From: Cryptomeria japonica
Lineage: Eukaryota; Streptophyta; Pinopsida; Cupressales; Cupressaceae
DNA length: 64,000 bases
Reading direction: 5' to 3'
NCBI RefSeq assembly: GCF_030272615.1
Contig: NC_081415.1
Coordinates: 420,166,257-420,230,256 of the forward strand
A program made the position numbers and the translations under genes. The notes under the pieces are model-generated. The model was not told the origin of the DNA. It was given only the letters and a program-made list of their open reading frames with translations, and did not search any database. Positions 12,601 to 24,600 of this stretch are shown in pieces; the stretch's first letter is position 1; each line of letters starts with the position of its first letter.

Positions 12601-15600
12601 CTTGCTATCTCCTCCCACTCTCCCACTCTCCCACTCTCCCTTCATATGTTCTTTAGTCATAAAGGATTTCCCCTCCCAACTACAACTTTAGCTAACACTT
12701 CGGCTTTTGCTTCTTGGTGGACTCAAACTTTTTGTCAAAAATCCATCAGTTCCTTCAACAATCATCTTCAATCTCCTTTGTCATTCTCTTTGCTCTCTTA
12801 TTCATAGGGATCCTCTCACCCTTTCTTTTGTTGATTAGTGACCACTTGGAAATTATTTCCTTCTTTATTAGGTTGTATGACCATTAATTCCTGAGAGTAA
12901 GTCTTCTGCTGGTATCACATTCCTCTTCTTTCCTTCAGTTCCTCTCTTCATATCATTCTGTTTGTTGTCTGCATTGTTCTTAGTCCCTCTCGGCTCAAAG
13001 GTCTTCTAGGATGATGAAATGGCATGCAATTAGAATTGGTAATTTGTGCAGAAGGCGATCAACTTCCTTGTTAATAGTTAGGTTTTCCCAAATGGCATCT
13101 TTGGGGACCTCTCTCCTACAAGCTTCCCTCCGAATGTGTTCTTTTAGTGAAATATCCCACAATTTCACCAAATCTTGTGTAAGATAATCTCCATTTTTTC
13201 GATGGCTTGCACAAGTTCGTCCATGGGCTGTCCCATTACATCACCATGATTCTCGTCCATACTCTATATTTTACCAGGATTCAACGAGTCAACAATACCA
13301 AATGTTTACTCGCTAACTCTACTAAATGGGTATCATGAAAGTAAATTGAATAATAGATAAATATGGTAATAATAATTTACAGCAATGATGTCATAAAGAT
13401 CTGACTTTCCATTCATTCATGAGATTTTGCAATAGATGCAAGAATTCACATATGTGGTCCCGGCCATGTGTACAATGAGAAATATATAGAATAGCCGACA
13501 GTTGAGAACTACCAACTATTAGGAACTAACTTTCCAATTACAATGAAACTAATATGATTATCTACGTACTACAGACTTAAACAATTTGCAAACAAGTTGT
13601 TCATGATAAAGGTCATGAAAACCCTCAAATTGCACCATATAAATCTCTTCATGGATGTCTCCATTTAGGAAGGCTCTTTGAACATCCATCTAATACACCT
13701 TCCAACCAAATTGAGTAGCATTAGAGAGAAGCAACTGAAATGTGACCATCTTAGCAGTAGCAGCAAAAGTTTCTTCAAAGTCTACCCCCTCATGTTGCAA
13801 ATATCCCTTAGCAACTGAATGTGTCTTGAACTTGTCTAAAGAACAATAAGCTTTGCATCTAATGGGCTTTCTACCTAGAGGTAAATCAACCAACTCAAGA
13901 ATATGATTCTTCATCAATGCATCATACTCAATTTCCCTGCTGCCTCAGATCAGAAAACTTCTATGCTTCCAAACCCTAAGGACATCAAAAGATAAAGCAA
14001 AATGAACATGCTCTAAAACTGAACCAACAATTTGTTTTCCTTTTCTCTGTGGTCATTGATCTGATTGATGAAGTTCATCCTCATGTACATCATCTAAAGG
14101 GGAATAATACCACTTAGGTCTTTGATGTGCATCAGGCACATGTTATAAAGGCAAGATTTCTGGAGGAGTCTATGCCTGAGTGAGAACACTTTTGGTCCCT
14201 ACATCTCTGATAGACAAGTGGATAATAACTAGCTAAAGCCTTATGCAAAGGCTGCCCTGGTTGATGAGAGGCTTCATCTTTCAAAGGTTACCATAATATT
14301 ATATTCAAGAACTTCATTGACCTCTTGTTGAACATAAGAAAAACCAACATCTCAAATATTCATGGAGGGCTGGATCGCTTTTCAACTTGTGACCTTAGTT
14401 CTTAGTTATTGCTGAAACAATAACCTGCAGCAAATTCTAAATTTTGATATGGCTTCAAATGCATTTAGTATTCATGCTCTTAGGGCTTTATAATGAATTG
14501 AAAATTTGAAAACCTGACAATGAGAAATTCTTATAAAGATATTGATGTCTTTGCCACAACTGAAATTAGACAAGTATTCAGCCCGTGTCAATTTATTTTC
14601 CTTGAAATACTAGACTAGTGATTGAACAAGATCCTTCTACAATCATTCATATCCAAATGTGACCTGGATATAACACTGCCATATTCAGATGGAACATGAA
14701 AATTCTGGTGTATGATGTCCATCTTCATGACGCATGTGACATATATCTGTACATCAGACATTTAGATGCAGGTACAACAGGGATATTCTGGAGTATCCAG
14801 TAAATTAATCTGCTTCTAGAACCAAAGTTTGCAACACTATTTGAAGGAGTAAAGGGAGATAGGAAAGGTAGAGAAAATTGTTCTTACGATGGTAAATGAG
14901 TCATAGCAAACAGCAAAAGGAATTAAGATTTGACTTGTCACTGATGTCTTTCAAATTCACTTGTTGTTTTCCTTGTATTTTCCTTCAAAACTTGATCAAC
15001 TGTCAGTTCCCTACAAGAAAAAAGTGTAATATACATCCAGGGGTAAATATTGGAGTTATTAGTTAAAAAACACATATTAACCTGAACTGTCAATTTAGAC
15101 AAACGTGTAAGGTTGGTATTGCACTGGTACAGAGTCTCAAAGACCAAAGGTTGAAGGGGCAATGTTATAAGAATATGCCAACTGTTTCACAAGGGTCCAT
15201 TGCCATATGTTATGAGCTGACACACCTTCAAGATGCAATAAGAGAGCAAAAATCCTCCAAAAATTTACCATACAATTTGATGCAATTCTGTATTAATTTC
15301 TCAATAAAGTCAGAAACAAATCACTTTCCTTTTGCAGCAATCCCTACTACAATACTATAAACCCCTACACACAAAAGGCCCTGTAGAAACTTGCAGCAAT
15401 AGTTTCATCACCCACTACATTTCTCCCACTGTATGATCTCCTGTTTCATTGTCCACTTTAAATACAAGGGCTATGGCATACTTTCTTTTCATTCTTTCTT
15501 TGAGGTAAGAAACTTGTTGTATTATTGAAACAAATATCTACTTGACAAATAGTTAGGCAACATTAATGCCATCTTTTATAAGGTTACTATTAGCTAATGT

Positions 15601-18600
15601 AATCTGTCTACTTCTCTTGAAAAGCTAGAGATTCAGCTCAAAGATTCCTTTCCAGTCAGGTCTTGACTATGTTGCATAGCTAAGAGGCCTATGTGATTTG
15701 TTAACAAGGGGGCATTTGCTGGTATAAAACCAAGTTTGGACAAAGATTAGAAATCGGATGATTCCGGAACACAAATCTGGACATTCCTTCCAATTGTTAA
15801 TCATCGTCCAAACTTGTTTTTACCAGTAAATGCCCCCTTGTTAACAAATCATGACTGGAAATGAACCTTGGAGCTGGATCTCTAGCTTTTCAAGAGAACT
15901 AGGGTGATCTATTGTTTCATTTAGAGCTGGTTGTGCTAAAACCACCATCAACAGTAAGCAACATTAAAGCCATCTTTTACAGGGCTACTATTTACTAGTG
16001 TAATCTGTCAGCACAAATAATTGCTCTTGGAAACAAGCTAAATATTAATGATAATGACCGGATGCATAATTAGGAACAGCAATTTCATGTTAGCAATTAC
16101 ATCCACAACTTATGACTCTTTACACTTGTGAAACTCTCTCAATTTACCTTACACAAATGTAATACTTCCTGTCTGCCGATTCTATTACATTTATCAAAGA
16201 AACAATAGTAGTAACATAATGATCTTATCCAGCAGATAAACTTATAGTTTCCCACTTGTGCAGTTGTTTCGATTTTCATACATAAAAATCTGTTCATTAA
16301 CAAAAAGTGATTTAAACTTATTGCTCAAACATACCACGATGCTTAGACTGTTGAGCATGATGGGATGCTGCCTGAGCCGGAACTGATCCCTGGGGAAGAC
16401 TGACCTGTGACCCTTGCATCATATCCTTCAATAAGAAAAGAAGACAGAAAGGTTAGTACATAATAAGAAACAGTTAAAGTCACACCTAATATCATTAGTG
16501 ATCATCTAAAAATGATGTCTTAAGAGGAATTTCAAAAAACAATTATAAATAACTCATTTAAAAATAAAAATAGGTGACAAAGGTGATGGGAGCAGTAACC
16601 CTTCATATCAGGATCACAAGAACAGAGGAGAATTTAAGACAAAAGAAGGGTGGGGCAGAGAATTCCCAAAAAGAGGCTACAAGCACAGACAACATCATAC
16701 AAGTCAAGGGGAGAGGGAACTGAGATATGAACAGGATTCATCAAAAACTCAACCGTTCACAATTGAGGATTTCATCTGCCCTCACTTCACTTCCTAACAG
16801 TAAGCAGATGACATTTCTAAAGTAAGGATTGAAGAAAGTAAGTTATAAGCTGAAATAATAGACCTGGAAAATCCCACAAACAATGGCCAGCAGTGGATGC
16901 CCTAGAAGCACAGATATGGAAGGAGCAGCAAACATAAGGCCATTTCTATGCGTTAAACATTCTTTTTGGTTCGGTTCTGAGAAAAGACACGCAACTCTTT
17001 TTAACAGATGGTGGTGTTGGCAGTTTGTTGTCTGACACATGACTATCTTTTATTACAAATGTAAGAGAAAGACAAAGTGCAGGGATGTACGTTTTTCAGA
17101 AAAGATATTGATGCCATGTCTCTTCAACTGCTGGGCATTTTGTTTTTCTTGGCAGTAGCTTTTCAGCAGCTGTAATTGAACGCTATAGCATTGTGGTTGG
17201 TGTCTAAAAATGTATTGTTGCTTTGTGTTTAAAAAAAGGTTTGATGAAACAGTTTCTTGAGTATTGACAGCAGAACCTTCTTCTGTTTTGTGTGTATAGG
17301 TGGTAATTTGGAAAGCCTTCGATTGACTCATGTCTTTGATACGATGTTATGTTCTTGGACATGGGCATTACCATTATGAAAGAAGTAAAGCATTTTCAAG
17401 AATCTGTTATGCATAAAAAGATGGTATTGAACCTTTTTGGATTAATGAAAAATGATTGGTGCATTAAAAATCACAATGTCAAAATTTGCTGACGTGCCGT
17501 GGCAACATGAATACTAACAGTAGAGCATCGTTTTTGTTTTTTATATCAGTGCACAGTTGTAAAAATTGGCAGGGACGGTGATGTATTGTGGGGTTTTTCT
17601 TTTTCAGTTACTACTGCGGATATTATTCTTTTTGAACTGTTACGTGGTGGTTGTGTGAGATTTTCTGGTCTGTCGAAAGTAGTGGTAAAAATGGCTGAGC
17701 TTTGATGGACATAGGCAGAGGCTATCATTTGTTTTGGTATCGATGTTGATGATATTTTGGGGATTAGAGAGTGCTGAAACAAATACAAAAGTGAAGTTAG
17801 ATCGTGGAGTTTTTATTAAATAGATAGACAATAATGTATTCAGGTGGCTGTAAATAAAACCGGAAGATTTATAAATTGGTGGGGAGAGCTACGAGATTGA
17901 GAGCCTACAGTCTTGTAAAGGATGGATAAGAAAAATGTTTTCTAAGTAGTAAGAAAGAAGAATATGAGTAAAATGTTTCTGTGTGGTATGAAAGAAGATT
18001 TTGAGAATCAGTAGACGGCGTTGTAAGGGAGATATTTATGTTTTTTGTTGGCTAATCTTCAAAGCTTGTTTTCAGATGGACTGTTGTATGTGACCAGATT
18101 TTGTGCTTCTGAGTTGGTGATCAGTTTGAGGTTGGTGCCTTGAGAGGGTTGGTGCCCTCTGTGAGTTGAAGGTCACTGTTGTAAATTGGGTTGGTGCCCA
18201 ATTTGATTTTTGAAAGCTATAGTTGAACAGTGGTTTTTTACCCGAAAGGGTTTTCCACGTGAAATCCTATGCTCATGTGTTCATGCTTACTCTCTGATGT
18301 TTGTCTTTGTGATCTCAAGTTCTAAATTGTTAAAATACTGTTTGACAAAATGTGGATGTAAGAAAGAGCAAGAACTGGAAAAACCAGTGTGGGAATTTAC
18401 ATTGGAGAATCTCAGGAAATTGAATCATCATCCTTGGGAAGAACCTAAAGCTCATATTTTTTGGATCAAAAAAGCCATAGAGCTGGCCAAACCTCTACCA
18501 AAAACATTATATATTTTGTCATCCTTTGGCAATTATTTTGAGAATATGGATTTGAAAGGAATCCCAATTTGATACCATACATGCAATAAAGTAGGACATA

Positions 18601-21600
18601 TTACCAAACACAGCTCATATCAGCTAGCCTTTACAAAACTCAGATAAATGGTCAGACAAAAGGGTTTGGGGATGTGGAGGACAAAAGAAAGTGTCTAAAG
18701 CCAGGAAATGATATTTGTATACAAAGAATCGCCAATGATTCTTTTAGGAATAGAAATTTTCCCCTAAGCAGAAAATCAGAAAACATACGATGCCACATTG
18801 TCAGCCAGCATATAAAGTGGAGAATGAAGTTCATAATGTATCTTTAAATAACAAGAAAGTGATTTTAGACCTTGGGCAAGATGCCACATCCTACTCAGAA
18901 ATGAGAACAAAGATGGACCCAGTATCATAGCCAAATTCAGAAAGAAAAAAAGGAGAAGGCAGCCAGATATGAAACAGAATCTTTGGGAGAATCAGAATCA
19001 GATAATCTTTGGGAGAATCAGAATCTGAAACAGGTAAATGAAAGACATGCCAAATCTCCCTATCCAAGTTCTTACAATCTATAGCTATATTTGCAAAGAA
19101 AAATGAAGGGAGAATGGAATGAAACAAGAAAGACTACAAGCTAATGATCATGAGGCAATTGCAGCAGGAATGCAACAAATGGTGGCATATATGTACTTTG
19201 GACAAAGGAGGGAAGGTCCCACCACCATCTCAATGAAGGCTTTCCCTGAATGATAAGAGCTTAAATGCCCCTATCAACAATGACTGGTTTGATGCTAAAT
19301 GGAACTTTGAAAACCATATATATCAATGACCCTTGCATTGACAACTACAGTCCAAAATGGCAAAATAACACAGTTAGGGCCTCCCTGATATCATGTATTG
19401 AAAATCATAGTCCAAAATCGCAAATAACACTGTTAGGTCTCCCTGATATTATATATACTTTGGAAACCCCATTCAGTAAAAAGCATTGTACTCAGCAAGG
19501 GAGATAATTGGGTGGCATCAAGATAAATATCTTTGAAAATACTATCCATAAATTGATAAATAATATTATATAAATATGGCCCAAACAAACCACTAAACAT
19601 GGGAAGAGATATCTAGACTATTGGAGGCGGAGCAATGGCATACACATGGACATTGATTAGCGGAGATTTTGATGTAATATTGTGTAGTTGTACCCAACAA
19701 AAAGAACAATGGTAGACCAATGAAAACTCATTCAGAAAAAGACTTCATTACTCAAACATCATAAATGGCCATCAAGCCCAAAGAATATCTTCTCTTGGAC
19801 TGACCAGAGTAAAGGCTTTTGCAATATCACAGAAAAACTAGTTACGATTTTGGTATCTCCAAGTTGGCTTATGTAAAATTGGATATTAGATTCTCCTATC
19901 CGCAACATCTTAGGGTCCACCCATTATCCTACTTTAGATGAATACTCAAACTGATCCCTCCCCCACTCCTCAGACAAATGTCCCTTCCAATATGAATTTG
20001 TGTGGATAAAAGCCCCAAGCTTTCATTAATTAGTGAAGAAATAGTCGCATGATTGCATACCCACTGAAGGAACTAAGATGATCAGCTTTCCACAAAACTA
20101 GAGATACATTAAAAGATGTCATAAGGATTGGAAGTAAAAAGTCCAGAACAAAATCTTTGCTGAATAAGTTGCTATAAAAGCAAACCTTGAGGAAATAAAT
20201 AATAAAAGCCATTTATAACCTGTGGCAAGGAAATGTCCCAAATACAATTGGAAAAATTGGTAGAGTTAAAACAAATATACCTGAAGGAAGAGAATTTTGG
20301 GGGGCAAAAATCAATATAAATGTGGTAAACAGGTTCAACACAAGTTTAGACAAGAATGGAATGCTATTAAAAGAGCTAAAGCTATGATCAAAGCTGTGGC
20401 AGTAAACTTCTTTGAGGTACCACTTTGAGAGGACCCAAGGTACAATGTAGCAGAAAGAAATCAGATACTGAGTTCAATCCCCCAGCTGATTACTGGAAGT
20501 CAAAAAGATTTAAACTTGATGCAAAAAGACAAAGCCCTTGGACACAATGGACTCACAGCTGGATTTTTTCAAGTTTTTTTGAATTTGGTGAGGATGAAAA
20601 TCACTGTCATAGGAATGAGTCCAAGAAATCCAGTGAGTTCCTGAAAGCATTTAACAGCATCTCTCTCCAGATTTCAAGCCTATATCACTCTGTAACACAA
20701 TTCTAGAAGGTGATATTGAAGATGACTGCAGAGAGACTAAGAGGCATACCTTGAGAAATCATTCTCCAAACATAGAGGCTTTGTTATGGTTAGACAAATG
20801 TTAGACAGTATCATCATGACACATAATATTTTGCATTTACCCTAAACAGACAAGGAAAGAGACACAATATTTAAATTAGATATAGCCAGCTCAGACAATC
20901 ATCTCCTAAATTTCGTGTTAGATAGGAATTGCCAACCCCAGAAATAATTAATATCTTGTCCATTCTGCCCCTACAGCTGCATTGTGATGCATGATTTGCT
21001 GCAAAATTAGAAAGAGAATTATTTAAGATTAGGAATTAAATCACGTATTATGGGTATTTCTTCTTCTGGCAAGAAACCATTCATGATAAAAACTTAAATT
21101 TCTTTTTGTTTGGTTGTTTCTGCCAATATGCTAGAGAAGAAAAGGCATCTTAAATTGAAGAAAAAAATAGAAATAACCTTTGATTAATGGTTTAGTAATA
21201 ATTGATAATGGAATCCTTTTGGTGAGACTTGTTTGAAACTAAATTTTGATGCAGTGACAAACTAAGATAAAGTCTTAAAGCAGAAGGACAAAAACAAATA
21301 ACATGAAGCTACTGCACAAAGAAGCAGAGCTTAAAAGCTTCAGATGTGTTAGCATTACACTTGGTAATGAAAGAAACTTTGGGATGGACATTTAAGGAAA
21401 TGAAAGGGACTCAAAATGAAATGGAATTAAAAATGATATAAAAAATTTTAAGTCATGTCCCCTATCAAGAAAGAATTAATAATATTATTTTAAGTTGGGC
21501 AAGGTAAATTATATTTTTGGGGCAGCTTAATAATATTGATATTATAATATAAAAACTAAAAGTGTTATTAACACTTCATTATAAAAAGTATGTATTTTTA

Positions 21601-24600
21601 TATAATTTGGAGGGAAAGGAATAAAAAGGTAGCACTTGGTTTCATTTCATCATCTTGATTTCAATTGGCATATTCACTTGGAGCATTGCACTTGGAGCAT
21701 TGCACTTGGTAATGAAAGAAACTTTGTGGTAGACATTTAAGGAAATGAAAGGGACTCAAGATGAAATAAAATTTAAAATGATGCAGAATTTTAATGTCAA
21801 GTCCCCTATCAGGAAAGAATTAAAAATATTATTTTAAGTTAGGCCCAGTCATTTTATATTTTTGGGGCAACTTAATTATACTGATTTTAAGGTTAGGAAA
21901 TAAATCACCTCTTACGGTATTTTTCTTCTGGCAAGAAACCATTCATGATAAAAACTTAAATTTCTTTTTGTTTAGTTGTTTCTGCCAATATGCTAAAGAA
22001 GAAAAGGAAGCTTAAAATTAACAAAAAAAAAATAGAAATAACCTTCGATTAACGTTGAAGTAGTAAGAATTGATAATGGAATCCTTTTGGTGAGAGTTGT
22101 TTGAAACTAAATTTTGATGGAGTGACAAACTTAGATAAAGGCTTAAAGCAGGAGGATGGAAACAAATAACATGAAGCTTTTGCACATAGAAGCAGAAATG
22201 GATGCTTGGAAGCTTCAGAAGTGTTAGCATTACACATGGTAATGAAAGAAACTTTAGGGTAGACATTTAAGTTGCGCCTGGTAATTTTATATTTTTGGGG
22301 CAACTTAATAATATTGATTTTATGATATAAAAACTAAAAGGGCTATTAAACACTTCACTATAAAAAGTATTTTTAAATAATTTGGAGGGAAAGGAATAAA
22401 AAGGTAGCACTTGGCTTCATTTCATCTTCTTGATTTCAATCGGCATATTCACTTGGAGCATTCATGTTCAAATTCACAACCGAGGACAAAGGCATTGGCT
22501 GTTTGGGGGTCTTGGAGGATAAAAACCCTGTTGAACTACATTTTTGGAATTGGAAATGAAAACCCTAATTTCTGTCTACGGCATCCTCACACAGGGCTTG
22601 ACACAGAGCTACTTTTAGAGAGTGTGTCAAGTTTCTAAGTTGGGCAATTTGATTTGCAAGCAAATTTGTTGTTAATCATTTAGAAGGGTTTCGCCCCTGA
22701 TTTCCAAGGTTGATGGGCACTGTTCATCATCATTGTCCTGTGGATTTCTGAGTGCCACATTGAAGGAGGCCATACCAATTTTTAGAGGTGATCATATTTT
22801 TAATATTTTTGGCGAATCTGCATTTTCCAGTCATCCTTGACTGCACCAGCTTTAGGGAAGCAGACCTCACATCCCTTACTGCTGTTACATCATCATTTCC
22901 AGTTGGATGCCAATCGCCATACCCATCATTTAACATCATAAATTATTTGCAAGTTGCTGCTTTTATTCACCGAGGTTAATATTCACGGCATACTGCCCAA
23001 TCACAGCCTTTTAATCAGCCACAACCATTAAGGAGGGGGGATGAGGATCACAGCTGTTAAAGGAGGGTTTGATCACTGTAGATTGCTGTTTGAAGCTGTT
23101 TCCCAGCTGCAGGTTTTCTGTCTCTGCAGCCGCCAACTACTAGTCATCACTACAGGCCACTGCCATACATTTTGTATTGGGTTACAGTTCCAGATCTGCT
23201 CGCAGAGTTCATGCACATGCAGAATTCAGTGACTTTATATGCTGATCACAGTAGATAACTGAGTTGAGCCAGTCACTGTGTTCACATATTTTATTTCAGT
23301 TCATGCAAATTCTGAAATTCGTGGACAAATTCTGAAGGCTGCCATAGCAGCATACAGGTTGTTCCTTGAACTGATATATCTGCTGATTGATTGAAAGGGC
23401 AGTTTATGTACATGTTACAGAATCTAGGGTTTGTATATTTACCCTTGTTTTGATGTAATGCGATTCAGATCTAATCCAGATGGTTGTATTTATCTTGTTC
23501 TGCTTTCTTATTCCTGATGATGGATCATGGAGTTTGATCTGAAACGTTGAGTGAAAAAACTCACAGTTGATTCCTGAAGCTTGTATGTTAAGGGATGTCT
23601 ATTTTAAATCAGTGTTCCACGGGCGTTGGGGACGGGGGGACGGGGGGACGGGGGGGACGCGTTTCCGGGACGGGGGGACCAAGGGCCTAAATTTGGGGAC
23701 GGCGGGGGGGACGGCGGGGGGACGGCGGCGGGGGGGGTGGCGGGGTGGTGGTGCTCATATACTTGTACATATACATATAGTACTTGAAAAACTAGTTTTG
23801 AAAAGATGTATGACAGTATTACAGTGTAAGAATTACATTTGAAATGAGACTATAGGAAATTTGAAATACTAAATCTAAATACCAAGATTTCTAAGTTGTG
23901 TTGTTATATGGAGCCTAATCAAACTCGGAGGTTAGATTTTCCCTACTTCTATCAGCGCGGTTTCCCCCTATATTTTTCAACGGGGGTTTGGGGGCAGCGC
24001 CCCCAAGTTGGGGTCAAGGGGCATCGCCCCTTGCGGGGTCAAGGGGCAGCGCCCCTTGCGCGTTCCCTGTCGCGATACAGGGCGGGGTCGAGGGGCAGCG
24101 CCCCGCGAGGCCAAAAATACTTTTATTATTTTCTAAAGGCGTCGGGTGTTATTTTTCTATTGGCCCACGTCCAATTAGAGTTACCCCTTAACCCTCAAAA
24201 AACTTAAAAACTCACTTTTTTTAAAAATTTTAATTTTAAACATTGCATATAAGTGGGGGCGACAGGAGACGTCTGGGCGTCTCCCCGTCCTTGGAGAGAC
24301 GTCTGCACGTCTCTTGAAGGACAGGGAGACGCCCAAACGTCTCCCAAGGAGACGTGGAGGCGTCTCCATGTCTCTTTGGGAGACGCCCAAACGTCTCCCA
24401 AGGAGACGTCTCCACGTCTCCCTGGGAGACGCGGGGACGCGGGGACGTCTCCGCGTCCCGGCGGCGTTTGGGTGGCGGTGGCGGGACGGCGGGGGACGTC
24501 GCGTCCCCGTCCCCCCGTCCCCGAGACGTTTCTGACGGGGGGACGCGCCCAAAAAGGGGGGGGACGCGTCCCCGTGGTTCACAATTCATGCTGAATTCTG

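Noticed and set aside
16843-17831. Minus-strand frames of 60-92 codons as extra ataxin-2 exons
   Set aside because: No compatible splice sites or phase with exons j and k, and the flanking exons already join in frame.
18210-18572. 120-codon frame as a host gene
   Set aside because: Its C-terminal half matches the region before a LINE ORF1 zinc knuckle, with LINE endonuclease debris following. There is no splice or promoter support.
23512-23582. Calling a functional hammerhead ribozyme
   Set aside because: An extra U separates CUGAUGA from stem II, and stems I and III could not be folded convincingly by eye, so only a hammerhead-like tag is reported.
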